In this document: positions 8,431-16,729 of the stretch, piece after piece
Position numbering within the stretch: the stretch's first letter is position 1
How the letters are laid out: every line of letters starts with the position of its first letter
From: Flavobacterium sp.
Lineage (GTDB): Bacteria; Bacteroidota; Bacteroidia; Flavobacteriales; Flavobacteriaceae
Direction: 5' to 3'
DNA: 57,091 nucleotides
Assembly (NCBI GenBank): GCA_014377455.1
Contig: JACMPO010000025.1
Location: 1 to 57,091, forward strand
Made by a program: the position numbers and the translations under genes
The notes under the pieces: generated by a model
Database searches by the model: none
The model's input: the letters and a program-made list of their open reading frames with translations, nothing else
What the model was told of the DNA's origin: nothing

Positions 8431-8865
8431 ATGAAAAAAATTCATTTTATCGCGGTTATTATTACACTAATTATTGGATGTTCCAGTTCCCAAAATTCAA
8501 TTTCAAATCAAAAATGTGAAATTTCCACTAATGCATCTGATACAGTTAGAATTGCTAACGATTCGCTGGAATATGAAGTAATAATAATAGAGCCACGATT
8601 TAATTACTGGTTGCAAAGTCAAGCCAAACCAAGAGGATTTTATACTGAAAATTATCTAGAAGGAAGGAATCTTCTCTACGTTTCAGATTGGAACAGTCGT
8701 GTTTTACAACCACAACGTTTTAACTCCAAATTGTATGAAATGCAAATAAATTATAATCCGTCAATTCATTATGGCTATGAAGTAAATTATCTAATTTATA
8801 ATTACTTTATTTATTTTCAACTACAATATAAACAACAATTAAGTGGTTATGTACCGAGAAATTAA
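8431..8865 (+). CDS. DUF6146 family lipoprotein
   Basis: A 144-residue protein with a lipoprotein signal peptide (hydrophobic core then LIIGC at about residues 13-17) and a conserved C-terminal part rich in Trp and Tyr (EPRFNYWLQSQAKPRGFY, then YLEGRNLLYVSDWNSRV). It resembles the DUF6146 family known only in Bacteroidota. No catalytic residues are evident. The mature protein is probably anchored in the envelope facing the periplasm. The function is unknown; the adjacent DUF6787 gene follows after 28 bases and is a usual neighbour. Confidence 0.75.
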   Translation: MKKIHFIAVIITLIIGCSSSQNSISNQKCEISTNASDTVRIANDSLEYEVIIIEPRFNYWLQSQAKPRGFYTENYLEGRNLLYVSDWNSRVLQPQRFNSKLYEMQINYNPSIHYGYEVNYLIYNYFIYFQLQYKQQLSGYVPRN

Positions 8866-8893
8866 TATAATATTTGCCCAATAATTACCTTTA

Positions 8894-9208
8894 ATGCAAC
8901 ATTTTAAAACACGTTGGAAAATCACTTCAAACTGGCAAATAGTAGTTATAATACTAGTTTTTGCTTTGACTGGATCTACAGCAGCTTTTATTTCAAAGCC
9001 TATTTTAGAATTTTTTGGAATTACTAAAAATAGTGTTTCTGTGGTAGTTTATTATTTGTTTTATGTACTAATAATTTTCCCAGTATATCAAATTTTGCTT
9101 TTATTATTTGGGTTTTTAGCTGGACAATTCGAGTTTTTTAAAACTTTTGAAAAGAAGATGTTACGAAGTTTGAAATTAGATTTTATTATTAAGTTTTTTG
9201 AAAAATAA
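8894..9208 (+). CDS. DUF6787 family small membrane protein
   Basis: A 104-residue protein with two membrane helices (about residues 13-33 and 46-72) and a basic C-terminal tail. The opening TRWKITSNWQ and the later GFLAGQFEFFKTFEKKML are the recognisable family blocks. Probably co-transcribed with the preceding lipoprotein gene. No function is known to me. Confidence 0.75.
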   Translation: MQHFKTRWKITSNWQIVVIILVFALTGSTAAFISKPILEFFGITKNSVSVVVYYLFYVLIIFPVYQILLLLFGFLAGQFEFFKTFEKKMLRSLKLDFIIKFFEK

Positions 9209-9247
9209 AAAATGCCAACTTCATCAGATAAATGAAATTGGCATTTT
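9209..9247. terminator. Bidirectional terminator between the DUF6787 gene and serA
   Basis: AAAATGCCAA (9209-9218) pairs perfectly with TTGGCATTTT (9238-9247). It separates two converging genes. Confidence 0.75.
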
Positions 9248-9265
9248 AAGTAATTGACAAAATTT

Positions 9266-10219
9266 TTAAACTTTCAAAATTCCTATAATTTGTTCGGCTA
9301 ATTCTGTCCCTATTCGATCTTGAGCTTCTAGAGTAGCAGCGCCAATATGTGGCGTTAACGATATTTTTGTATGCATTAATATTTTAATTTCTGGAGTTGG
9401 CTCATTTTCAAAAACATCTAATCCGGCAAACAAAACTTTATTTTTATCAAGAGCTTCTAGTAAGGCAACTTCATCGATAATACCACCCCGAGAAGCATTT
9501 ACAATTCCAACATTATCTCTCATCAAATCAAACTCTTTAGTTCCAATTACATATTTTTCTTGGGCTGGTACATGCAGTGTTATAAAATCTGAATGTTGCA
9601 ACAAATCTTCCAAAGGCTCAGTTTCAATATCTACATTTATAAATTGCCCATTGTAAAAGTCAACTTTAATTGCTGCTTTTCCCACAAATTTGTCAGCTGC
9701 TATCACTTTCATTCCCAATCCTAAAGCCATTTTTGCTACTGATTGACCTATACGACCAAAACCAATAATTCCTAAAGTTTTACCTCGCAACTCGATTCCA
9801 TTGGCATAGGCTTTTTTCAATCCATCAAAATTAGAATCTCCTTCAAGAGGCATGGTTCTGTTTGAATCGTGTAAAAATCGAACTCCAGAAAATAAATGTG
9901 CAAAAACTAATTCGGCAACACTTTCACTTGATGATGCAGGAGTATTTATAACATGTTTACCGTTTGCCCGAGCATATTCCACATCAATATTATCCATACC
10001 AACACCGCCACGCCCAATAATTTTTAAATTTGGACACGCATCTATTATATCTTTTCTAACTTTAGTTGCACTGCGAACTAAAAGTACAGATACGTTATTA
10101 TCATTTATAAAATTGGCAACTTGCTCTTGCGCAACTTTTGTTGTAATTACCTCAAAACCGCCTTTTTCTAAAGCTTTAATGCCACTTTCAGAAATCCCGT
10201 CATTTGCTAATACTTTCAT
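9266..10219 (-). CDS. serA: D-3-phosphoglycerate dehydrogenase, short form
   Basis: Oxidises 3-phosphoglycerate to 3-phosphohydroxypyruvate, first step of serine synthesis. The 317 residues cover the D-2-hydroxyacid dehydrogenase core only. Visible are the Rossmann motif GFGRIGQSVAK, the arginine segment NASRGGIIDE, the glutamate segment FENEP, and the histidine in TPHIGAAT. The ACT regulatory domain of E. coli SerA is absent, so classical serine feedback through ACT is not expected. It lies downstream of serC on the same strand across a 135-base gap that contains an A/T hairpin. Confidence 0.92.
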   Translation of the reverse strand: MKVLANDGISESGIKALEKGGFEVITTKVAQEQVANFINDNNVSVLLVRSATKVRKDIIDACPNLKIIGRGGVGMDNIDVEYARANGKHVINTPASSSESVAELVFAHLFSGVRFLHDSNRTMPLEGDSNFDGLKKAYANGIELRGKTLGIIGFGRIGQSVAKMALGLGMKVIAADKFVGKAAIKVDFYNGQFINVDIETEPLEDLLQHSDFITLHVPAQEKYVIGTKEFDLMRDNVGIVNASRGGIIDEVALLEALDKNKVLFAGLDVFENEPTPEIKILMHTKISLTPHIGAATLEAQDRIGTELAEQIIGILKV

Positions 10220-10273
10220 TTATTTTTTTATTTTTATTTTTTTTTGAGCCAAAAACCTGCTATCATTCCAAAA

Positions 10274-10304
10274 AATTTTTGAATTAAAAAAAAATTCAAA
10301 AATT
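10274..10304 (-). terminator. A/T hairpin between serC and serA
   Basis: AATTTTTGAATT (10274-10285) pairs perfectly with AATTCAAAAATT (10293-10304) around a 7-base poly-A loop. On the minus strand the stem is followed by a T run, so it could act as a partial terminator that lowers serA relative to serC. Stem pairs are nearly all A-T, which makes it weak. Confidence 0.4.
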
Positions 10305-10354
10305 GTTTTTCCCTTCTATCAGGGCTAGGAAATAAAGAGGAAACAAAATTAGTT

Positions 10355-11425
10355 TTAATTTTTTAATTCAAAATTTTTCATTACATCAACCAAGACTTGC
10401 ACACTTTCTATTGGTAAAGCATTGTACATTGAAGCTCTATATCCTCCAACTGAGCGGTGACCCGTTAATCCTGAAATACCCGCTTTTTTCCACATTTCAT
10501 CAAATAATTGCGTATGTGATTCATCATTTAATAAAAAAGTAGCATTCATAACACTGCGATCTTCACTAACTGATGCTCCTTTAAACAAAGAATTTCGGTC
10601 AATTTCAGCATAAAGTAAATTGGCTTTATCATTATTAATTTTCTCGATTGCTTCAATTCCACCCAAGTTTTTTAACCATTGTAATGTTAAAAGCGATGCA
10701 TAAACAGGAAAAACTGCCGGCGTATTATACATACTCTCAGCTTTTATATGATTTACATAATCCAACATACTTGGAATATAACGTCCTGATTTTCCCAAAA
10801 TTTCTTCTTTTACAACTACTAATGTTGTTCCAGCTGGACCCATATTTTTTTGTGCTCCAGCATAAATCAAATCAAATTTTGAAAAATCCAACACTCGCGA
10901 AAATATATCCGAGCTCATGTCGCAAACTACTGGAATGTCAGTATCGGGAAACGATTTCATTTGAGTTCCGAAAATGGTATTGTTACTTGTACAATGAAAA
11001 TAACTGGAATCAATGTCAATGGTATATTTTTTTGGAATGTGATTGTAATTCTGCTCTTTGGAAGAAGCTACTACGATTGTTTCACCAAAATGTTTGGCTT
11101 CTTTTATGGCGCTACTTGCCCATGTTCCAGTATCAAGATAGGAAGCTTTACCCTCAACTTTCATTAAATTATATGGAACCATCAAAAATTCCAAACTAGC
11201 TCCACCAGCAAGAAATAATGCCTGATATCCTTTTCCTGTAAGTCCTAAAAGTTCCAAGGCCAAAGCTCGAGCTTCATCCATAACGGCAACAAAATCCTTA
11301 CTTCTGTGCGAAATTTCTAAAATAGACAAATTAGAATTGTTGAAGTTTAAAATAGATTGAGCCGACTTATCAAAAACTTCTTGTGGCAATATGCATGGTC
11401 CAGCGCTGTAGTTGTGAATTTTCAT
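10355..11425 (-). CDS. serC: Phosphoserine aminotransferase
   Basis: PLP enzyme of 356 residues converting 3-phosphohydroxypyruvate to phosphoserine with glutamate. The start MKIHNYSAGPCILPQEVF is the typical SerC opening. The PLP lysine is in YAGAQKNMGPAG near residue 194. The phosphate-binding C-terminal block GHRSVGGYRASMYNA is intact. It precedes serA on the same strand, so the first two steps of serine synthesis are encoded together. SerB is not in the window. Confidence 0.95.
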   Translation of the reverse strand: MKIHNYSAGPCILPQEVFDKSAQSILNFNNSNLSILEISHRSKDFVAVMDEARALALELLGLTGKGYQALFLAGGASLEFLMVPYNLMKVEGKASYLDTGTWASSAIKEAKHFGETIVVASSKEQNYNHIPKKYTIDIDSSYFHCTSNNTIFGTQMKSFPDTDIPVVCDMSSDIFSRVLDFSKFDLIYAGAQKNMGPAGTTLVVVKEEILGKSGRYIPSMLDYVNHIKAESMYNTPAVFPVYASLLTLQWLKNLGGIEAIEKINNDKANLLYAEIDRNSLFKGASVSEDRSVMNATFLLNDESHTQLFDEMWKKAGISGLTGHRSVGGYRASMYNALPIESVQVLVDVMKNFELKN

Positions 11426-11587
11426 AGCAATATTCTTGTATTTATTTTTGCAAATTTCGTTTATAGAATTTAAAATTCCGATTATTGTTGGGCAATATTA
11501 TAATTAGGTTATTAACTAAATCGTAATAGTATGTTTTTAATAATTTTTAATTTTTTACAAAAAAATAATGAAATGCTGAGTTTAAAA

Positions 11588-12652
11588 CTATAACTGAACT
11601 AAAAAATTGATTGTGTCTATAGAATCAGCATAATCCCAAAGTTTGGGTTTTTGGGTTTGCCCGAAATTAATAGAATTAGCAATTAAATTATTAGAAACTA
11701 TACATTGTATTTGATCTTTCTCAACATCTAAACGCTTTTTTAAACTTTCTATATCATCATAAAATTCATAAAAAATAGACGAAATTGGCGAAGCATAACT
11801 CACATCTTCTTTAATAGTCAGAAAACCGTTATCTAGTAATTTAAAATTACTCATTAAAAAAACTGCCTTGTTATAATCATAATTATTAGCATATTTTTCA
11901 TAATGAATAACATCTTGATACTTAAAAATGGACTCAAAAAAAGAATCAAAATTATAATCTTTTGGAACAAATAATTTTGAAACATTACGACAGCCTAAAC
12001 CAAAATATCTAAAAATATCTTCACCCAAATCTTGTAATTGCTTAGTAGTTTCTTGTCCATTTAAAATAGCAACGGAATTTCTATTTTTTCTTATTATACT
12101 CGGTTTTTCTTTAAAGTAATATTCAAAATAGCGAGCAGTGTTATTACTTCCAGTGGCAATTATTGCATCATAATTTTCTAATTTCCCATCTACAAAAGTA
12201 ATGTAACGCTCTAAATTAGGATTTATATTTGCAAGGTAATCGGCAAAAAAGGGAAGTAATTTTTGGTCGTTTGAAGATGTTTTTACTAATACTTTATGTC
12301 CTGAAATCAACACTGATAAAAAATCATGAAAACCTACTAAAGGGATATTTCCTGCGAGAATTAATCCTACTGTTTTAGGAATTAATTTATCGTTTTCTAA
12401 AGGGTATAGCGATAACCAAGTATTGAAATTTTCTAAAGTTAAAGCTTCTGCCCAAGCATTTACAGCAAAATAAACTTGCGTTTTTGTAAACCATCCATTA
12501 TGAGATTGAGATAAATCGATTAAACTTAAAAAATTATCATAAAACAAATCGTTATTCATAACATTTGGATTTTTCATACTTTTATTTTCAGAAAATTGAC
12601 TTAAAAATTTTCCTAGTTCAACAAAAGTATTTATTTTATCGATTTGTAACAT
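11588..12652 (-). CDS. Acyl-CoA reductase, LuxC family
   Basis: A 354-residue member of the LuxC-type acyl-CoA reductase family (aldehyde-dehydrogenase-like fold). Recognisable blocks are TVGLILAGNIPLVGFHDFL, KVLVKTSSNDQKL and FRYFGLGCRNVSKLFVPKDY, in which the Cys near residue 221 matches the catalytic nucleophile position. It is divergent from a two-cluster ferredoxin gene 137 bases away, a common arrangement in Bacteroidota. No luxD or luxE partner is present and the substrate is unknown. There is no bioluminescence context. Confidence 0.85.
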   Translation of the reverse strand: MLQIDKINTFVELGKFLSQFSENKSMKNPNVMNNDLFYDNFLSLIDLSQSHNGWFTKTQVYFAVNAWAEALTLENFNTWLSLYPLENDKLIPKTVGLILAGNIPLVGFHDFLSVLISGHKVLVKTSSNDQKLLPFFADYLANINPNLERYITFVDGKLENYDAIIATGSNNTARYFEYYFKEKPSIIRKNRNSVAILNGQETTKQLQDLGEDIFRYFGLGCRNVSKLFVPKDYNFDSFFESIFKYQDVIHYEKYANNYDYNKAVFLMSNFKLLDNGFLTIKEDVSYASPISSIFYEFYDDIESLKKRLDVEKDQIQCIVSNNLIANSINFGQTQKPKLWDYADSIDTINFLVQL

Positions 12653-12660
12653 TTGTTTAT

Positions 12661-12691
12661 TTGTTTATAACAAGATTTGATTGTAATTTTG
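12661..12691 (+). promoter_or_regulatory. Flavobacterial sigma-A promoter upstream of the ferredoxin gene
   Basis: TTG (12661-12663), a 20-base spacer, then TAATTTTG (12684-12691) matches the TTG-N17-23-TAnnTTTG form. It lies about 100 bases upstream of the ferredoxin ATG. A minus-strand TATTTTTG box at 12694-12701 could serve the divergent reductase. Confidence 0.5.
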
Positions 12692-12789
12692 CACAAAAAT
12701 AAGAATAATGTTTGTAGTCATAATTAATAATTAATAAGATTTTAAAATAAAATTAATCTTATCATATTCAAACATTTAAATTAAAAAAA

Positions 12790-13140
12790 ATGGCAATTAT
12801 AATAACTGATGAATGTATAAATTGTGGAGCATGTGAACCGGAATGTCCTAACACAGCGATTTATGAAGGAGCTGATGACTGGCGCTATAAAGACGGTACA
12901 AAACTTAAAGGAAAAATTGTACTTCCTGATGGATCAGAAATAGATTCTGATGCTCCTCAAACTCCAGTTTCTGACGATATTTATTATATAGTCCCAGGTA
13001 AATGTACTGAGTGTAAAGGTTTTCATGATGAGCCTCAATGTGCTGCTGTCTGCCCAGTAGATTGTTGCATTCCAGATTCTAATCACATAGAAAGTGAAGA
13101 AACTTTACTAAACAGACAATCGTTTTTACATAATGTATAA
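12790..13140 (+). CDS. Ferredoxin with two [4Fe-4S] clusters
   Basis: A 116-residue ferredoxin. The first cluster motif is [12 protein letters not shown] (residues 10-21) and the second is [18 protein letters not shown], with a longer loop between its second and third cysteines as in Allochromatium-type ferredoxins. A 40-residue insertion separates the two motifs. It is a likely electron carrier in the cytoplasm. Divergence from the LuxC-like reductase suggests, but does not prove, a functional link. Confidence 0.93.
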   Translation: MAIIITDECINCGACEPECPNTAIYEGADDWRYKDGTKLKGKIVLPDGSEIDSDAPQTPVSDDIYYIVPGKCTECKGFHDEPQCAAVCPVDCCIPDSNHIESEETLLNRQSFLHNV

Positions 13141-13183
13141 TGTTTAGATAGGAATACACTAAGATTTAAATATTTTGTAATAA

Positions 13184-13222
13184 AAAAAGCCCCAAATAGC
13201 AAACTACTATTTGGGGCTTTTT
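13184..13222. terminator. Strong bidirectional terminator after the ferredoxin gene
   Basis: A perfect 16-base stem: AAAAAGCCCCAAATAG (13184-13199) with CTATTTGGGGCTTTTT (13207-13222) and a 7-base loop. Serves both the ferredoxin gene and the converging secreted-protein gene. Confidence 0.9.
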
Positions 13223-13241
13223 AACAAAAAAAATATAAAAA

Positions 13242-13778
13242 TTATTTAACTCTCATATATTTTTTTTGTTCAACAGAATCTGTTTTGAAGTTGTAAGTTT
13301 CCACAACCAAATTTCCATCCACATCAAAATAACTTATTGCAGTTGAATTTTTGTTGCGATAGATATAAGAATTTGTAGAAGTTTTTCTCAACAAATCTGG
13401 CTTTTTAGTTTCATCAGATGAAATTATGTAACCTTGTGAATCTAAAGACACTTTATATTTAGTATTATTATCTCCTAGGAAATATCCAGATCTATCTACA
13501 TCAACTGTTCTAGTCGAACCGTCAGCATTCGTAATTTGCGTAGTTTTAGTAACTTGAACTGGAGAATCCTTCATCTCGATGTTCAAACTGTTAGGATTGG
13601 CTTCTTTCAACTCTATTTTTTGAACTTCTTGGGTTTCTTGAGTTTTAACTAATTTCTTTTCACCGTCAGAATCTTTGATGGTTGTAGTCGTGGTCTCAGT
13701 AGTTTTTAAAACATTTTTGTTTTGTGACTGTCCATTTATAGAAATAAGCAACAATGTTGCAAAAATTAAAATCTTCAT
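13242..13778 (-). CDS. Secreted protein of unknown function
   Basis: A 178-residue protein with a signal peptide ending near SINGQSQ. The mature N-terminal third is rich in Thr, Lys and Glu with runs such as TTETTTTTIKDSDG, and VTKTTQITNADGSTRTVDVDRSG follows in the middle. The C-terminal half has short beta-like segments (STAISYFDVDGNLVVETYNF). No domain or catalytic residue is recognisable. It stands alone and ends at the shared terminator. Confidence 0.75.
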   Translation of the reverse strand: MKILIFATLLLISINGQSQNKNVLKTTETTTTTIKDSDGEKKLVKTQETQEVQKIELKEANPNSLNIEMKDSPVQVTKTTQITNADGSTRTVDVDRSGYFLGDNNTKYKVSLDSQGYIISSDETKKPDLLRKTSTNSYIYRNKNSTAISYFDVDGNLVVETYNFKTDSVEQKKYMRVK

Positions 13779-14010
13779 ATTATTATTTATTTAAAATTAT
13801 TAGAAACAAATGTAAGAATAAAGTGTTTTAATTACATTATACAATTAGTTAGATTTATTGCAAAATTATCTTTTAAAAAAATCTTACATAAAGATAAATA
13901 GAAACAATAATCAAGCTAATATTATCATAATTAGTTATTTAATTAAATGATATATTAAATTTATTTTGAAGTTTTAGCTGTTTATATGCTTACATAGCTA
14001 TTTTTTACTA

Positions 14011-14018
14011 TATTTTTG
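14011..14018 (+). promoter_or_regulatory. Probable -7 box upstream of the carboxypeptidase-regulatory-like gene
   Basis: TATTTTTG fits TAnnTTTG, 23 bases before the ATG. No TTG at the expected distance. Confidence 0.35.
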
Positions 14019-14041
14019 TATTATTATTATACTAACCTAAA

Positions 14042-15208
14042 ATGAAGAAGATCAAATTATTACTATTTCTATTCTTCTTGTCATTAATTAGTTATTCTCA
14101 AAGTACTGAGATTTCTATACAACTTAAAGATGCCACTACAAATTTGCCAATAGAAGATGCAACGGTTTACATTGTAAAAACAAAACAAAATTTACTTAGT
14201 AATTCACGGGGAATAGTAACTTTTTCCACAAATGGACCAACCAATATTACAATCTCACATACCTCCTACTTACCATTAACCATAAGGTCTACATCGCTTA
14301 AAGAAGTTCAAAATATAATTTTAGTAACCAGTAACAATACTGAACTCGACGAAATTATAATTACAAAGCAAAATCCACAAAAAATATTAAAAACTGTTGT
14401 AAAAAATTCAATCGAAAAACTATCGACGCCAGCAAGATTAAAAGTATATTCAAGAGAATTTTTCAAATTAAATGGTACTTATTCCTATTACAATGATGGA
14501 TTAATGAATTTTCAAATATCAGGTAAAACCAAAGATTTTAAAACCGATATTTTAGTGGAACAAAATAGATCGTTTGGATTAGTTGAAAATGAAGTTACTG
14601 ACGATTTGCAAGGATATAACCTTAATAACATTATGGAAAATTATTATAATTTTAAATATTTATATCCAATATTGGACGTAAAGGCACGAAAAATTTATGA
14701 CTTTTTAATTAAAGGATACGCCTCAAATCCTGATTATTATCAAATGAAAGTTACTCCACTGGATGATTCTAAAGGACTTTTGGACGAATTTACCATTTTG
14801 TATGATAAAAAGAAAAAAATAATTATCGAAGTGAGCTCCACCATTTCTCCTGTTTCTTTATCAAAATCTCAAAACAACAAAACAGAAGGAACAAAAAATA
14901 TTTACAAATCGATTTTTAAAACAACGTACAAGTTAGATTCATCAAATTATTATTTGTTATACTCCAAAGAAGAAATAGGTTTTGAACGAATCGTGAAAAA
15001 GAAAATATCGGAAGTTGAAATTCGAAATTATCTTTTAACCACAAATTTTAGCACTAAAAAATACAGTTTTAAAGAAAGTGATGTTTTTAAAGACAAAGCT
15101 TTATTTAATAAAAAAAATGTCATTTTAACCGATTATTGGAATGTTTCTGGCATCACAGCAACTGATGAAGAGCAAAAAATTATTGACGAAATCAAAGAAA
15201 ATAATTAA
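14042..15208 (+). CDS. Secreted protein with an N-terminal carboxypeptidase-regulatory-like domain
   Basis: A 388-residue exported protein. The signal peptide ends near LISYSQ, and residues 22-100 form a CarboxypepD_reg-like beta-sandwich (ISIQLKDATTNLPIEDATVYI, then SRGIVTFSTNGPTNITISH). The remaining 280 residues resemble the uncharacterised outer-membrane-associated proteins that carry this domain in Bacteroidota; TonB plug or barrel motifs are not visible. It lies 68 bases upstream of ychF on the same strand, but ychF has its own -7 box. Confidence 0.75.
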   Translation: MKKIKLLLFLFFLSLISYSQSTEISIQLKDATTNLPIEDATVYIVKTKQNLLSNSRGIVTFSTNGPTNITISHTSYLPLTIRSTSLKEVQNIILVTSNNTELDEIIITKQNPQKILKTVVKNSIEKLSTPARLKVYSREFFKLNGTYSYYNDGLMNFQISGKTKDFKTDILVEQNRSFGLVENEVTDDLQGYNLNNIMENYYNFKYLYPILDVKARKIYDFLIKGYASNPDYYQMKVTPLDDSKGLLDEFTILYDKKKKIIIEVSSTISPVSLSKSQNNKTEGTKNIYKSIFKTTYKLDSSNYYLLYSKEEIGFERIVKKKISEVEIRNYLLTTNFSTKKYSFKESDVFKDKALFNKKNVILTDYWNVSGITATDEEQKIIDEIKENN

Positions 15209-15243
15209 TGAATTTGTAACTTTTTATCTTGGTTTTATTAGTC

Positions 15244-15251
15244 TATATTTG
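15244..15251 (+). promoter_or_regulatory. Probable -7 box of the ychF promoter
   Basis: TATATTTG matches TAnnTTTG, 26 bases before the ychF ATG. Nearby TTG triplets give spacers of 12 or 27, outside the usual 17-23. Confidence 0.45.
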
Positions 15252-15276
15252 CAGACTTTTTAAATCAAAAAACCTA

Positions 15277-16371
15277 ATGAAAGCAGGAATTGTAGGATTA
15301 CCAAACGTAGGAAAATCAACCTTATTTAATTGTTTATCCAATGCAAAAGCCCAAAGTGCCAACTTTCCGTTTTGTACAATTGAACCCAACATAGGAGTTG
15401 TAAACGTTCCCGATCCACGAATAAACAGATTAGAAGAATTAGTAAAACCAGAACGTGTTCAAATGGCAACAGTTGATATTGTTGACATTGCAGGATTAGT
15501 AAAAGGAGCAAGCAAAGGCGAAGGCTTGGGAAATCAATTTCTTGCTAATATTCGAGAATGCAACGCGATAATTCATGTATTACGATGTTTTAACAACGAT
15601 AATATTATTCATGTTGATGGAAATGTAAACCCAATTCGTGATAAGGAAACTATCGATATCGAACTGCAATTAAAAGACCTAGAAACTGTCGAAAAACGAT
15701 TGGAAAAAGTAAATCGTGCGGCTAAAACAGGAAATAAAGAAGCTCAAGTTGAAAAAGCTTTATTAGATAGAATTCGTGAAACACTATTGCAAGCAAAGTC
15801 AGCTCGAACAGTTGCGCCACAAAACCAAGATGAAATCGATTTGTTAGAAGATTTTCAATTAATTACCAATAAACCAGTACTTTATGTTTGTAATGTAGAC
15901 GAAGAATCTGCCGTTAATGGAAATAAATATGTAGATCAAGTTCGCGAGTTAGTAGCCGATGAAAATGCTGAAGTAATTGTCCTAGCTGTTGGTACTGAAG
16001 CTGATATTACCGAACTGGAAACCTACGAAGAACGCCAAATGTTTCTTGAAGACTTGGGCTTGAAAGAACCTGGATCGGCAGTTTTAATTCGTGCGGCGTA
16101 CAAACTGTTAAAACAACAAACCTATTTTACAGCAGGCGTTAAAGAAGTTCGTGCTTGGACAATAAATATTGGCGATACAGCCCCAAAAGCAGCAGGAGTA
16201 ATCCACACCGATTTCGAAAAAGGATTCATTCGTGCCGAAGTAATTGCTTTTGACGATTATTCTGCTTTAGGAACAGAAGCTAAATGTAAAGAATCCGGAA
16301 AACTCAGAGTCGAAGGCAAGGAATATATCGTGAAAGATGGCGATGTGATGCATTTTAGGTTTAACGTATAG
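15277..16371 (+). CDS. ychF: Redox-regulated ATPase YchF (Obg family)
   Basis: A 364-residue P-loop ATPase of the TRAFAC class. Motifs are G1 GLPNVGKST (residues 7-15), G3 DIAGLVKGASKGEGLGN, and a NVDE segment replacing the GTP-specifying NKxD, which gives YchF its ATP preference. The C-terminal TGS domain ends with GKEYIVKDGDVMHFRFNV. It associates with ribosomes and is linked to oxidative-stress response in E. coli. The ATG at 15277 is chosen because it starts exactly at MKAGIVGLPNVGKST; an earlier TTG would add 16 residues that overlap the promoter. Confidence 0.95.
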   Translation: MKAGIVGLPNVGKSTLFNCLSNAKAQSANFPFCTIEPNIGVVNVPDPRINRLEELVKPERVQMATVDIVDIAGLVKGASKGEGLGNQFLANIRECNAIIHVLRCFNNDNIIHVDGNVNPIRDKETIDIELQLKDLETVEKRLEKVNRAAKTGNKEAQVEKALLDRIRETLLQAKSARTVAPQNQDEIDLLEDFQLITNKPVLYVCNVDEESAVNGNKYVDQVRELVADENAEVIVLAVGTEADITELETYEERQMFLEDLGLKEPGSAVLIRAAYKLLKQQTYFTAGVKEVRAWTINIGDTAPKAAGVIHTDFEKGFIRAEVIAFDDYSALGTEAKCKESGKLRVEGKEYIVKDGDVMHFRFNV

Positions 16372-16420
16372 TCATTGCGAAAGCTCATGCTGAACGTAAT
16401 CGAAGTAAAGCAATCTTAAT
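16371..16420. repeat. Diverged copy of the CATTGCGA ... CGAAGCAATCT dispersed repeat
   Basis: GTCATTGCGAAAGC, a central CTGAACGTAATCGAAG and AAAGCAATCTT follow in the order of the repeat upstream of glgC, with an insertion. It starts at the last base of the ychF stop codon. Confidence 0.5.
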
Positions 16421-16510
16421 TAATAAATTATAAATAAACCGTGAAAGAAATTTTGCGGTTTATCTATTTCTACAACAAAAATTAGCAAACTGCTAATTAT
16501 TTGTGTGCCC

Positions 16511-16648
16511 TAATCCAGCTTTCCACTCCAATATTTTTTGTAAAACACCTCTTTTGTAAGCTATAAAAAGAGCTTCCGTTGGTCGCTTTTTTATAGCAAC
16601 AAAAAATAGTGTTTTTCTGCAAAATGCTTTCCGTTACAATCTGGGGCA
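16511..16648. repeat. Dispersed structured intergenic repeat, copy B
   Basis: This fills most of the 358-base gap between ychF and the next lipoprotein gene. Conserved blocks are CCAGCTTTCCACTCCAAT at the left, the hairpin GCTATAAAAAG (16560-16570) with CTTTTTTATAGC (16586-16597) enclosing AGCTTCCGTTGGTCG, and AAATGCTTTCCGTTACAATC then TGGGGC at the right. Copy C near 27.9 kb has the same order with a compensatory change in the stem. No coding frame is evident in the gap. Confidence 0.8.
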
Positions 16649-16690
16649 AAAATCTTAGTAACTAAAAATCCTATTTAAAATTAAAAAAAA

Positions 16691-16706
16691 TTGGCACAAC
16701 ATTTGG
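16691..16706 (+). promoter_or_regulatory. Possible sigma-54-like promoter upstream of the lipoprotein gene
   Basis: TTGGCAC (16691-16697), five bases, then TTGG resembles the sigma-54 form TGGCAC-N5-TTGC, but the -12 GC dinucleotide is GG. It lies 24 bases before the ATG. Weak candidate. Confidence 0.25.
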
Positions 16707-16729
16707 ATAAGAATTTTAAAATCTAACCA

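Noticed and set aside
10648..11199. Long open frame antisense to serC
   Set aside because: serC on the other strand is full-length with all catalytic motifs; the antisense translation has no recognisable features.
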